Positions 22,054 to 34,601 of a stretch of DNA of 64,000 bases are shown here, in pieces. Numbering within the stretch: position 1 is the first letter of the stretch; every line of letters starts with the position of its first letter. The notes below the pieces were generated by a model. The model saw only the letters and a program-made list of their open reading frames with translations. It did no database searches and had not been told where the DNA came from. The stretch is from Nymphaea colorata (lineage: Eukaryota; Streptophyta; Magnoliopsida; Nymphaeales; Nymphaeaceae): the NCBI RefSeq assembly GCF_008831285.2, contig NC_045151.1:6835682-6899681 (forward strand), read 5' to 3'. Both the position numbers and the translations under genes were made by a program.

Positions 22054-24240
22054 ACAACCAGGTTTGGACTTTCTATAGTTTTTAGAACCCATACATAGGG
22101 GAAAAAAATGAAAAGGAAAAGAACTACAACTAATAACACTTCACAAATCTTATGGAAAAATCATCTTTCTGAGACATCGTTTTAAAAAATCTAATGTAAG
22201 AACCATGAGGAACTTTGTTTTAAGAGTGTAACAGATTACATGCTAATGTTATTCACAGAAATCATAAAACACATTCACATACACATCACTTAAATAAGTA
22301 ATCATGACATAAAAAAGGGATTCACAGCATTTTGAAGGTCAACCATACTTTAAGCGAAAAGCAACTCTCCTTAGGACGTAATACGACCTCAGAGCATTTC
22401 AAACGTTCACAAAAATGTACAATTAAAAACATATAACTACTAAATGAGAAAAAAGGTGAAAAATAAGGTAAATTTAAAAAAAATAAAAAAATCTTAAAAA
22501 ATTAGGGAAAATAAAATAAACGACAAACCTTTAAGACAACATCAAAATAACAAGTAGATAAGCAACAAATAAAAATTACAAAATGGAAACAAGCAGCTTG
22601 GCATTAAAAAAATGTGAAAAAAAATATATCAAGTAAAAAAAGGGGGAAATGTGTTTTTCCATTTTGTTGTTTTTTTCCAAAAAAACGGCGTTTTTTGCCA
22701 CTTTTTTCAGCTGACTCATTTTTTGTGTTTTCAATGTGTTTTCTGTGACTATGATTTAATGTAACCAGAATTGGAAGATTTCTAGAAGGTGTTCATAACA
22801 ATTATATATTATTCCTGAGTTTGACACTCCTCTTTTGCTTGGCACTGAAACACTATGACAGTTGTTGTTTGTCCCAACACCTTAGGTCTAGACAGTAGGT
22901 CCTTTTAAAAGTTAAAACTCATGGTCGAAGGAGTCAACTTGCACTCTAGGAACCTTACCACCACCTGGCTCTCTCAAGCAGGAATACCCTTGATCCAGTA
23001 AAGTGCACGTGCATTGGATGCAAAGGTCAACATTACTATTTAATTTATATGTTCATAATTCTAAAGCATAGATTATGCAGATCACTCACAAATATTCATT
23101 ATGCAATGTTTCCACGCACAAGTGTAACTTTTAATAGCCTTATTTACAAGCCTTATAGCAGTATGATATAGCAAAAGAAAATCACGGAAAGTGGAAACCA
23201 AGTGATCTGAATGGCTTAATCTATGCAACCAAGGCATCTTTTTGGTGTACCATAACATACTCCTAGAGGAGGTATCCCACTTTCCGACATTGTTAGTACC
23301 TATGTTGTCAAAAGCACCAGATGTAACCTAGATGATAATTTGAGCACAAAGCCTGGGGGGACTACATAGACCTAAGCAGCATTGGGTGGTCCACGAAGGT
23401 GGGGTGGGGGGACGAAACTAACAAAGCGTATATCAAAGGTGAAGATTAACAACAAAACTGAAGCATTTGTAAATGAAAAGCATATGGCTATCAACTTACA
23501 AGTCAAAAACTAAAATACAGATGAAACTAATATCAAATTTAGTTCATAACATGATAATAAAACATAATTATATAAATCAACACATTTAGGAAACAGGATT
23601 ATTTATCAAAAAGCTCCTCAATGTTCATAAGAGCAAGTTTAGGTATACTAATATTTTAATATTTTAAGTATTTGCAGTTTAATGTGTATGCACACACATT
23701 ACATACTAATACATATCAAATATCAAATATGTGTAAAGATTATGAAAAATAATTGGAAGGCCTAATGCATATAGCCATAAATTGCATAAAGAATGAGAAG
23801 AAAAAGGAAAAAAAAAATCTAAAAATTGGAAGAAGAAAGGAAAAGGAAGAAAAAGGATTTATAAAGTGTAAAAGGCTAAAAGCTATATTGTAAATGGTGC
23901 GCCTAGGTGGGCCTGGGCATGCCAGGTAGTGTTCATTGCCTAGGATGAATTGGTCTAGGCAATGAGTACTGAAAGCGCAGGCCATCACCTGGGCTCACCT
24001 AGGCAAATTCATGTCAAAAGCCTATGTTATAGGCTTTTTATTATCCTAATCCTCCTGCCATTATCCATGGGAGGCCTTTACTTGCATAAGCGCCCCATGC
24101 AATGCATATAGGGGCATGTGGATGTCATGGAATTCCTATGACCAAACGCTGGCCATGGCAATCCATGACACACACATATATAATGTTATTATATGTTAAT
24201 GACTTGTGAGTAACTTATATGTTATATATGTATGCGTATA
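22054..24240. other. AT-rich intron sequence
   Basis: No coding frame or element boundary was recognised except the inverted repeat at 23901-24004. The 82-residue minus frame at 23740-23988 is low complexity. Confidence 0.35.
23901..24004. repeat. Short inverted-repeat element with GCCTAGGTG ends
   Basis: GCCTAGGTGGGCC at the left pairs with GGGCTCACCTAGGC at the right, with one mismatch over the first dozen bases. A second nested pair, TGCCTAGG and GTCTAGGCA, lies between. It could fold into a cruciform and may be the core of a small MITE. No target duplication was found. Confidence 0.55.
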
Positions 24241-24246
24241 TGATAC

Positions 24247-24462
24247 TGTTAGATATCGAATATGGGATCACAGGCCGGGCCAATTGGACGGACCTGATAA
24301 CCTCCATAAGTAAGGTCAGTAAGGCCAGATTAGTGTTGATCGCAGCTTTGAGAGCGTCTTACCTCTAGGAGGAAGAAGCCCTAATCTGGGATGAGGGTGT
24401 GGGTGTCCGTTTGTCATCTTGGGTTTTCTTGTAAAGGGTTGGTGAGTTAGCAGGGGCTAACA
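24247..24462 (+). repeat. Short LTR with TGTTAG/CTAACA ends
   Basis: It is 216 bases long and abuts a primer-site-like sequence. That length is within the range of TRIM-type elements and far shorter than the 553-base Copia LTR nearby. Confidence 0.6.
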
Positions 24463-26490
24463 AGGTATCAAAGCGTTGGGAAGACGACGGCAGCCATAGC
24501 AGACAAAGTCACGGCTCGAGAGTCTGTGGCAGCTGTGGATGCCTATCGCGTGCACATGGAAAAGGAGATAGGAGCAGCGGATGGAAGAATTCAGAAACTT
24601 GAGCAACGGATGGAGGGCATTGATGTTAGACTCAACGCGATCTTCACAGGGAAATAAGCTCTAGTGATGCTGCTGCGAGAAGCTCTTCATCAAAGTAACC
24701 TTCAAACCTCAAGTACTAGAGACTAGAGAGTGTCGATCGTAGAAGATGGAGAGTACAATTGCAAGGATTGACCAAAAACGAGATGGCGTAAATGAGATGT
24801 GGGAGACTATGATAGCATAATACAGGCGGACGCATCTGATGCTAGAAGAGTTTTTAGATGGCAAATCTGAAGAAGATGCTCCAAGTGTTGGGTCAAAAAT
24901 TGTGCTCGTAGGCAACACTAGAAGGAAACATCGCGCAGTTCAGAAGGATGAAGTCACTGTTCTTCCACTTCGAGTCTTGCCACAACGGACGATTGATCGT
25001 GTAGACAAGCACCAAATCAGAGACGATAACAAGAATGTTGAAGCTAGAGGCGAGTTCTCAAGAGATGTAGACGAAACAGATGGTGACTCTCCAGTCCCAT
25101 TCCACTCTAAGAGAGCAATCCTCTGCCATCGCGATAAACAGGGTATGCAATGGAAACCTCCATGGATACACCATATGACCTCAATGCCATCTAAATCAGA
25201 GGGGGGGTAGCCTACATCGTTGTTCACATATCGGCAACTATGGGACCTGCAAACGACTAGACATTCAAGAGGCAAGTGGGCTAGAAGCGAGCGATTCTTC
25301 ATCCAAAGTCCAGCACAGCAGGCGGAGGAGGATACCCGAGATTGGGATAATGGGCAGGTGACGCAACCAGGGAAGCCCCCATGGTTACTTAACGACGATA
25401 TTGACATTCTCCGACTATAGGGTTTCATTGATGAACTCATTCGGGTCCCACATAGTCATGGTCCTGCATCATGTTAGTGGTCACAAGGCCCACGAGGGAT
25501 GTTACGCCATCCCCCACACTTGATTCCTAATAGCAGTGAGCAACCAATAAGGTTCACCTGGCTCTCAAAGGAGGAAACCCTAGATGTCGTCAACAAGATT
25601 ACTCCCTATTGGGAATCCAGAATCTTGTTTTGCATGAAGGCAAATGCAATGGGGAAAGGGAGGAAGGGTCGAGCAAAAGCCCTCCTGGTTGGAAGCCATG
25701 GAACCACGAGTGATGTGGCCTCTTACATCAAGAACAGCTAAGAATTTCAAGAAGGAACGCACACAAGGGGAAAAGGGACTTTTGGAATCAAGTAGGAAGG
25801 TGGATAACATCCCTCCGTTGTGAGGCTTCACGACCCTACAAGATGGGCTATAAGAAGAAGTTCTCACATCTGATGAGACAGATCAAGAGGGGGCAGAAGT
25901 TTGTCCTCCACCTCTTACTTGGAGAGAGCGGGAAGCTACTTGCATGTGCAACTAAGGTGCTGGAGCAATGTTTGCTGATGTAGGGGCAGTTAAAGGTGTG
26001 TTACTTTGCTAGGTCCTTCAATATTCAGGTACAATAAAAAGATTGCTTCCACTGAACATTATGGAAACAGGGAGTTTAACTTTAATATGATCAATAAAGA
26101 AGGGGCAAGAGGAAAGGATTCTCTTCCTCTTGCTTGCTCTAAGGAAGAAACCGGAAAAGTGAGAGAGCTTGCAAAGAATCAAACCCAAGGCAGAAAATCA
26201 ACAGAGTTTTAGTTGATAGGTTCAAACAGTGGCCATGTTTTCTGCTTCTATTTGCTCCAAAGTGCATATATACTACACATGGATGCCCAAAAAATGGGTG
26301 CACCTATACTCTGTCAGACGCAAAACCATGGGGTACTCAAGAGCTTAGAATGACACTAATAATGAGTCACCCAATAACACAGAGGTAAAAATTGGAAGGG
26401 AAAATGAACCTCATCTGGGTTTTGGAATTAACATTGTTCTAGTGACCATTATTGAAAATGTTCCTAGTGATACCATGGAAGAGATAGATA
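24247..26490 (+). mobile_element. Short-LTR retroelement, 5' part only
   Basis: A 216-base LTR (24247-24462) begins TGTTAG and ends CTAACA, perfect 6-base inverted ends. It is followed immediately by AGGTATCAAAGCG, close to the tRNA-Met primer site. Next comes a coiled-coil-like stretch (HMEKEIGAADGRIQKLEQRM) as at the N terminus of many gag proteins, then fragmented frames at 24839-25210, 25220-25420 and 25499-25741 with no recognised protease, reverse transcriptase or integrase. No 3' LTR was found. The right limit is a guess. Other frames on the minus strand here are shadows. Confidence 0.6.
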
Positions 26491-26494
26491 CTAT

Positions 26495-28090
26495 TTTAGC
26501 TCATGAAGAGGCATCACGTGAAACCAAGAAGGTTGGAACCTGTTCGGCAGACTATGAGGGACCTCTGTTTAGGTGGGAATGCTGCGTTAAGCCAGCCAGC
26601 TAGCTGCATACTGAGACCCATGATCAGCTTGTTTGTAGCATTAAATGGAATTTTTGTGTGGCTGCAATCGGAGACCTGCTTGAAGGTGAGAGAGACAGGG
26701 TGCTGAATGCGATGGATATCACTTGTCGAGATCATATTGAACACTATTATATTATGTTATTATAAGTTGATTGATTTCACAAAAAAAGGTTTGATTTGTT
26801 TGTGGAATGTAAACATTTAATGTTGCAATTTATTAGTTTTATCTTCTTGTTGTACCTAGTTCTGCCTACATACAAACCAATACCGAGGGGCTCTGCCTAA
26901 TGCTTTTAACAACATTGTGTACAAGAAGAGGAAAAAAGACAAGATAACATAAGAGGGAAAAAAGAAAGGAAAAGAGCAAAAACATGGAAGAAAAAAGGGA
27001 CAGTAATGAAAAAAGGCAGAAAGGAAAAGGGAAAGAACCAAAACACATAAGAAGAAAAAAAAAATGCAAGTCAAACTTTTTAATTCTTTTAGTCAAAATG
27101 CCTCGGTTGCCTTTAACCTTGGTAGTCCTAGACAACTAAGCAACAGTTGGCTTGGGAGACTAACTGCACCTTTCACAACATCGGTTCGGAAAGAGAATGA
27201 TTCAAGCAAGCCTTTGACTCAACTAAATTTTGGAAATGCCCAAAGATATTCCAGAGTGTCTAAGGTTTTCCATGAATCTTCCCATTCATTTCTCCTATAC
27301 CTGACGTAGCATATGATGAAAAAAATTGTTTCACTCATCCATCATCTTCTTCATTTTGTTTTGAAAAGCTCCTGACATTTAGTTCTTCCTCTATAAGGCA
27401 AATAACCAATTCATTGAAGTGTTTGTAGTCTGTGCCAGAAAGATTCTTGCCCTTCTGGTCTTTGAAGGCTATGCAACTTGGACCCTTAAAGCCTCAACAG
27501 TAAAAACGTATAATTGTGCTACCAAGCTGTTTAGGTCAGCCATAGGATGAAAGCAAAGCTACATGCAGCATTCTCAGATATTAAATCTTGGAACCCTCTT
27601 TTTCCATTTTTCTCATTTTAAGTTTTCAATGGACTTGAGTCTGGCTACACCTGATTGGACATTCTTCCAAAATTACTATCCTCATTCTTTTTTGCACTAA
27701 AAGCAAATTTTACAAGCCCCACTAGATCAGCAATAAGCAATAAATTTTATTAGAAAAAATAGAGGATGGAGGGAGTCCCCAATTTTCTCTATCCACAAAA
27801 AGAAAACAAAGGCTAGTGGACTGGAAGACAATAATTTCCAACACCACAAAATAGCCATCACATATTGTTGATTGTTTAACCAACAACATGTGAATGTCGA
27901 TGAAACTTTGCAACAATCAACCATGATCAATAGGTGAAAATAGCAAAAAGTTACCAATCAATCAACTGGATTCATCAGTAACATAAGTTTAACCCAAATA
28001 AATCAACTACCCATCTATAAACTGCCACCAAAATCACTAATTAAACTAGACTGGGATTTACAATGTTAAAAGCGATGGAGCCTGCAACGC
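26495..28090. other. Intron sequence without recognised features
   Basis: Purine-rich low-complexity runs occur around 26920-27065. The lysine- or phenylalanine-rich frames across them are not genes. Confidence 0.35.
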
Positions 28091-28199
28091 AAAGTTAACA
28101 CCAACCCAAGACCAACAGCAACATAATAATAATAATCTCAGCCATGATCATAGCAACGAAAAATGAAAGTGGGAAAGAAGGAGAAAGGAGGGACAGTAC

Positions 28200-28400
28200 A
28201 AGAGATTCGGGTCGAGCTGTCTTCCTCAGTTGGGCCTCCAACTGCTCATTGCGGGAGCTGGTGAGTTGCATGATGCCGTAGCCAATGACCGCGGGGACGA
28301 CACCGCAGGCCATCGCGAAGGAGAAGAAGAAGGGCTTCGATTCGCGCGTTCTCCGAACGAGCCACCGCCACGTCGCGCTCTTCTCCCAGAGGAACGACAT
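28200..28400 (-). CDS. Exon 1 of a small single-pass membrane protein gene
   Basis: This exon encodes residues 1-67, starting MSFLWEKSATWRWLVRRTRE. The ATG at 28400 was chosen because the 11 codons upstream in frame are a GA-rich low-complexity run that resembles 5' leader. Residues about 23-45 form one hydrophobic segment (FFFSFAMACGVVPAVIGYGI) preceded by arginines, which suggests one membrane span with the basic N terminus on the cytosol or matrix side. The exon ends ARPESL at a GTACTG donor, in phase 0 with exon 2. Organelle location is plausible given the short arginine-rich start, but unproven. Frames on the plus strand here are shadows. Confidence 0.85.
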
Positions 28401-28433
28401 CGCGCCCCCTCTCTCCCTCTCTCTCACTCCCAC

Positions 28434-31400
28434 GCTTTCTGGCTAGTATCGGGAAAACATGCTTGACACTCCCAGGGCTTAGTGGACCGGGATCACGGTT
28501 CGAATCCACGTGGATCTGGACTTGAGCAATGGGTCGGTAGTGGTGTCAACGGACTTGAGCAAAAACGAAAACTCCAAAAAGCTAGGCCGAAGGATCCTTC
28601 AATATTTGAGATTGAGAATACAATGTGCTCAAGTATAAAATTTTTTGAGATAAAGAACATTCATCGGATCAGGAATCTTAACCCGATCGGCATCAATTAG
28701 CTGATAGAGTTGTTGGGTAAGACTTTCAGCATATGGTCTTTCTCAGTTTGATGCCCACTTTTCGTGGTTACTCGTTGAGCTGCCAATCCCAATACCAAGT
28801 TATTGACTCAAAATCTTCTTTCAATAGCGGCCTTGTTATATTGCTTTGCAATTCTTTACCGATAAGCTTCAACATGTTCGGTTGCTCGTAACTTTTTCTT
28901 ATCCAAGATATCCAATTGTGCCAATCTCTTCTACTTGTATTGGTCAAGTGGGAGTTCTATCAATGCTGCAAACTTCATTGCTGTCTTTCGAACATATAAT
29001 GGAAAAAATTTGTCTCGTGCATGAATTTAACTAGAGTGGCATTTGTTGGTGTCTAGATACAAATGTGTCATGGATCTGCATGTGCCATCTTGATCTGTTG
29101 CATGAAAATTTTATATTAAATGTTTCATTTTGTCTTATCTTACAAGAATAATAAAAAAATTTATTTGGGTCTAGATATTATTATTACATCATGTTCATAT
29201 AATATTTGAATTTGGATTTGTGCATGTTCTACGTCCATACATGTTATATTTTGACATTATTTGAGCTCAAATCCATGTTCACATGAAGTGAATCTCTATA
29301 TCTATTTGGAAGTTGGTTTTGGATCTAAACATTATTTGAGATCCACATTTGCATTCAGTTAGGTTCATTATATATTCACATTTAGATTGCCTTGTTTTTT
29401 CATCTTTGGCTGCAAATATGTATCCCATTTATAATGGATCCACTATATTATGTGGTTTGACCTTTTGATCCAATCATTCTAAACATCTATTGAATAATAC
29501 TTTATTGTTTGTTTTCTATTGAAATGGATTTGACTTCAATATCTACTCATGGAGTGCAAGATAACACTCTTGAACATGACGAAGTCTATATTAGTAGGAA
29601 TATTCTTATTCGGAAATATGTAGCACTGAAGTGCTAGTGTGTGTAATTTTATTTGCTTTTATGAATAATGAACAAGTATGGCTTTTCATCTGCACTATCT
29701 AAAAGATAGAATTTTATAGTGCACGTAAAAATCTACATTCAAAAATTGACTACCATGTTTGTAAAATGTGAGTACCTAAAGATCCAAAATGATCTATAGT
29801 GTTTCTTATATGTGATTGATTGAGAGTAGAGATGTATAATTCTTTCAAGAATCCAAATATGGTGATCCTATTAATGATGAAGTTTGATCCGTTGAATATT
29901 TTAATGAACAATCTGGTAATGAGCCACTGTGGATCAATTTGGCAATGAACCAACTGAAGCTTAATAATGAATTCAATGATCATCTGGTGGATCGGTTTAT
30001 GGCTCAATTAGGTAAATAACCAAGTCCAATATCTCTAGTTCATAAACCTTAATAGGTCATAAAGGTCTACAGGTTCTCAGCATGTCTGAATGACTATTGT
30101 GCATATCTATTGACTGAGTTATATTTTTCTTTTCAATATATCTTCTCGATGGGATTGATATTCTGACATGCTAGCAAATGATTAACTCACATACTATGAC
30201 CTGGATATTGGTAGTTGGATATGTAAATTGTTTTCCTAAGTGATGAGTTGGACAAAATTATTTTTATAGAAGCATATATTAATAAAGATAACATGTTCAA
30301 GTTGAAAATTTTTGTGCAACATAATTAATTTGAGCCATAGTGATTGTCCAGGTTGAGGAGAACAAAGTTAAATATACCATGTGCTTAGATTGATGGAATA
30401 TGATATTTATATTATGTTGTGTACAAGACCGTAAGCTTTTGTTTGGTCTTATTAATTGATTATTAGCAAAATCTAGTTTGGTATCATAGTAAACAATAAA
30501 AGAATATTTAGAAATATGAAAAGAACAAAAGATATATTTATATGATTTCTAGCATTCCCATAAAGGATTTCATGATGAAAAATACATTTGAAAAGTATTT
30601 GTTAACATGTCATGATGAGAAAACTTATATATGGAAAAACTCGTATCAGTTCATGCTTAAGTGTGTGAGTTGCATTGGGAAACTAATATATAGAAAACCA
30701 TGTAACTATTTCACAGGAAACCCATGATAGTGGTAACGAGCAGATAGTTTCGTGACCAAATAAAAGATGTTAGTCAGTGGCCATGAGCCATATCCATGGC
30801 CCATAGTGCATGAGAGGGCCTGCTCATCCATTATGAGGTTTGTTACTACTTTATTGAAGCAATTACAAATAAAACTAAAAAGGAGTTACCTACTAGCCTA
30901 TAATTGCTACGTATGGACATATGGGGAATCGAAGGTAGCCGTTTATTTATGCCCAACATTCACTTTTTGCCATAGAGACTAATTGGTTTATGCAGGTGGT
31001 TCCTTGAAGCAACCCAGCAAAATCCTACAAACTCACTTTGTTTTCCCTATTAATCTCTCTCTATCCTCTGCTTTGTCATTTTTTGTGCATTGTTGTTTTC
31101 ATGCAGGTTCAATGTTGTAGATTAATGCTTCAATCAGATCCTAGACATAACCACAAAGTTTGAATAGTTACTTCTGTTGATAGCTGAACTTCTTGCCCAG
31201 AAGCATAAAAAGCTTGATATGATAATAGAGTTGTGTAAACAATCACTAGAAACTAAATTCAACAGATTAGGTTTGTGGTCACGATAGAAGATCCACATTT
31301 ATATGATTGTTTACGAGTAAATTCACATAAGTGGACAAATGGAAAAGGAAAAGAAGGAAGAATAAGGCCACAACATCTTCCATTGTTCAAGTTTATATAC

Positions 31401-32007
31401 TAAAAAAATTACAGACAAATAGACAAACAAAAAGAAGAAAGGAGAGATGGGGGATTGTGGAGGAGGAAGAGGGGGTGGTGAGCACCTTGCATCCCTCCAT
31501 CCTTCGGAATCCCTAAACTCCTCTTGCACCACCCTGAAGCTATATGACTCAGTAGGTCACTTATATGGCAAGTAGATTGCTCTGCTGGATAGTCTGGTTC
31601 TCTAGTAGTAAGGCGATACAATCCTCTAGCAAAAACTGTCTTGCACATGAAATGCTTGATTGAAAAGTTTCAAGTGATGAGACGTTATTCAAAACATAAA
31701 AAGTTTTGTGGGTTATTATCCATCATGGCTTTTTCCCTAAGGAGGGGCCATGGCAGCGAAACCTAATTATTGTAGTGGTAGAAGTCTCCACTATCTAGCA
31801 AATTTGTCTATAAATACCATAACTATATCTGGCACGTCATAAACATTGGTGCTATATCACATCTATTGAAGTTATATTCAAGTTAGGAATCATCTTCGGT
31901 AATGCTAATTCATCGTTACAAGCAACAAGTTAGAACAATTTTTGGAATAGCCTAAAAAATGACCTCTAGAGCACAATCTGGTAAAAATATCACAATCTAT
32001 GTTTCGT
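28434..32007. other. Upstream flank of the membrane-protein gene; no gene recognised
   Basis: The gene promoter must lie at the left end, but no TATA box could be chosen. CGGTTCGAATCC at about 28496 resembles a tRNA B box; an A-box-like GGGCTTAGTGG precedes it by too few bases for a tRNA. The rest (28700-32000) is AT-rich with no supported frame, although TTGGTATCATAG near 30479 resembles a decayed primer site. Confidence 0.35.
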
Positions 32008-32010
32008 TTA

Positions 32011-34598
32011 GGGCCCGTTTGATTGTCTGGTGAAATTTGAAGGAGGGGATGAAATCTATATGGACGGGTGAAATTTCACCCGCCCGTCTCACGCTGTACC
32101 AAACTGCGTGAAATTTCACCCGCCCGTCTCACGCTGTACCAAACGGCGTGAAATTTCACCCATTTTTCGTTAAAGCAAGCGGGTGAAATTTCACCCGCTC
32201 GATTTTTTCCATCTCACGCCCATTTTCCCCTCTTTTCCCTCTTCGTCGACGGCCTTCTTCCCCTTTCCTCTCTCGCTCGCTGCCTCACCTCTCTCGCTGC
32301 CTCACCTCTCTCGCTCTCTCGTTCCTCTCCTCTCTCGCTGCCTTTCCTCTCTCGCTGTTCTTTCTTCTCTCGCTCTATCGGTCCTCTCTTCTCTTGTTGT
32401 TATCTTGCTCTCTCCTTCCTCTCCTCTCTCGCTCTCTTGTTCCTCCTCTCTTTTCCCGACGTCGCCTGCTTGCAGCAACAAGTGAGTCCATGATCTTGTC
32501 GCTCTCTCACACGCTTGTTGGTGAAAACCCATCTCTCCTTTAACTGTTTTGTATTCACAGGCCTTCTTCTGCAACATGAGATCTGGGTTAATCCCTCTTC
32601 GCTGCTCCTTCATTCAGGTATGCCTCTCACAACCGACAAATTAGCTCTGCTCCTCCCTCTCTTCTTTCCTTTCTCTTCTGCAACAGGGGGATATCCTAAA
32701 CAACATGTATGATTTTTTTTTTAACTGTTAGTTCTCTGTTTTGCTAATTTGCTGCATATGTTTTGCTAAACAACATGGTTCCATGCATTAAGACCACCAA
32801 AACCATGTTTGGAATATCTTAGACTGATGCTGTGCATGGAAGATCAGAGGCTTTTTAGATAAGCCACACATGACACAACCATGTTTGGAATTTGTGCGTG
32901 TGCCCAACATTCTTCCTCAGTTGTCATAGATGACAAGTCAATAATATATATTTGGTGTTTTCCTGCTGGTTATTTAAGGTTTTTATGTATTACAATTGTG
33001 CATTTTTTTAGCTGCTATCCAAGTTTTTAGTTCTTGTTCGTAAAATGCAAACTTGTATCCTGTACAAAGTGCTCATTTTATGTTAATGTTTTGAGGTGCT
33101 TTTACATGATTATGTTCTATTATTCTTCAAACTTCTGTTTTTCTTGTATCGTGCTGATAACACCTTTTTCTTCTTGTTTAATATAGTCATTGTTCACCAG
33201 CATCGAAGGAGGTAGAAAGTGTCTTGTTAACAATAGAAAAGGTAATTTCCTTTAACTTTTGCTTTGTTTCTTGATTTCTTTAGCTTCTCTTGCTTATCAG
33301 TGGAGAAATACCAAGTTCTGTTTTCTTTCGTAAGACACAGTGATCTTTGTGATGCTAACTTCATGCTACTTGGTGTTCTATTTCGCAATATATATTTGGT
33401 GTTATGTTTTCTTTTCTGTAAACTTGGCACTGAGATGGATTTACCTGATCTTAGCTTTTCAGTGATGCAACACATTTAATGAATGTATCTTACATTATCC
33501 AGAGCAGTCATGTCGAATTGAAGTTAACATATCCACTTTATGCTACTTCAACATGTTGTAAAGTCTACTTTGGGCTAATTTCTTAATGTAGAGTATGTTG
33601 TTATTAGATGTTTTTGATCTCTGAGCATAAACTTTCATCATCTGAAAGGAACTGCTTGTGAACCTGTTATGCCCCAAATACTCCACATGTTTTTGGAGAT
33701 TATGATTGTAAATTGATGCAACATCTGCTTAGAGTTGCAGAGTACTTATAACTATTGTATGGAATAAAGGAATGTGTTTATGCCAACAGGAGCTCTGCCC
33801 ACCTGAATAAGACAACTCAAAACTTCCAAGTTGAAGGATAACCAATAATGTGCTAAGAAACTCCACGTCTTCATGGATTTCTAACACTGTCACATTATGG
33901 AATCTTTCTCCCCAAAAACGTTTGTTGTAAAGTTAATGGCTTTCCATTCAAAATTTGTCTTTTGCTGTCAACTTATAGAGTTAGTTCCCAATATGTGTAT
34001 CTTTTACTGTAAAAAATGGAGTTTACTCTTGATTTTGTACCACCGGCTTCCTGTGGTCACTTGCCTTCCTATTTTCTAATTTTTTTAACATTTGAGCCTG
34101 CCATGTATGGTTCCAAAGTCCCCTTTTTTCTATGTTTATGGTTGCATTCTTCATGTAGCATGCATGAACTACTAGGAGATTCACTATATAATGTATTGCA
34201 TCATACATTGTACAAAACAACTGTTCTTCATGCTAGATTTCATCAACTATATTGCATTGTTTGATGTCATGCTTTTAATTGTGTTATTTTTTCTTTTACA
34301 TAAAATTGTTGTTGGTACCCTGTGCGTCTTGTTGTTTTCTGGATGGTAGGGAATACACCCTCAACATTTTGTTGTTTTGGAAGATGATCTACCCTGTGCA
34401 TCAAACAAGGTTAAATTTACCACGTAAAATTCTTCATGTGCATCAAACATGGTTAAACTTACCATGTTAAATTCTTCCTGTGCATCAAATAGAGCCTCAG
34501 ATTAGAAGGAGGAGAAATTTCATCCTGTAAATTTTTTCAAAAAAATTTACCATGGTAAATTTACCACGTTAAATTCTTCTTGTGCATCAAACGGGCCC
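32011..34598. mobile_element. PIF/Harbinger-like element D, 2,588 bases
   Basis: The ends GGGCCCGTTTGAT and ATCAAACGGGCCC are perfect 13-base inverted repeats. TTA flanks both sides (32008-32010 and 34599-34601). The left 170 bases contain four GGTGAAATTT-type blocks, mostly as palindromic GGTGAAATTTCACC, and two copies of CCGTCTCACGCTGTACCAAA. Next comes a pyrimidine-rich tract with CTCTCGCTG repeats (about 32250-32460), then splice-like junctions (CAACAAGTGAGT, TTCACAGGCC, TTCAGGTATG). The right end carries tandem copies of the terminal motif. No transposase was seen. Confidence 0.88.
34395..34592. repeat. Four copies of the terminal motif at the right end of element D
   Basis: TGTGCATCAAAC (last base varies once) occurs at 34395, 34437, 34479 and 34581. 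The last three copies follow AAATTCTTC. The first three are spaced 42 bases apart. Only the last is the true terminus, so the end sequence has been amplified inward. Confidence 0.85.
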
Positions 34599-34601
34599 TT
34601 A

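Larger units (their letters stand above)
15490..28199 (-). other. 12,710-base intron filled with mobile elements
   Basis: On the minus strand the intron starts GTACTG directly after exon 1 and ends ACTAG before exon 2. It contains at least four elements: the CTATGTCACAC inverted-repeat element (16501-17746), the Harbinger-like pair (19071-20583 and 20587-22050) and a short-LTR element start (24247 onward). No further exon of this gene was recognised inside it. A missed microexon is possible, but the direct join is already in frame. Confidence 0.8.

Noticed and set aside
28470-28515. Possible tRNA gene or SINE head (GGTTCGAATCC box)
   Set aside because: A- and B-box-like motifs are only about 11 bases apart and no cloverleaf can be drawn. 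The palindrome TCCACGTGGA explains part of the signal.
32183-32613. Serine/leucine-rich and arginine/glutamate-rich frames on opposite strands
   Set aside because: Both are translations of the CTCTCGCTG-rich tract in element D.
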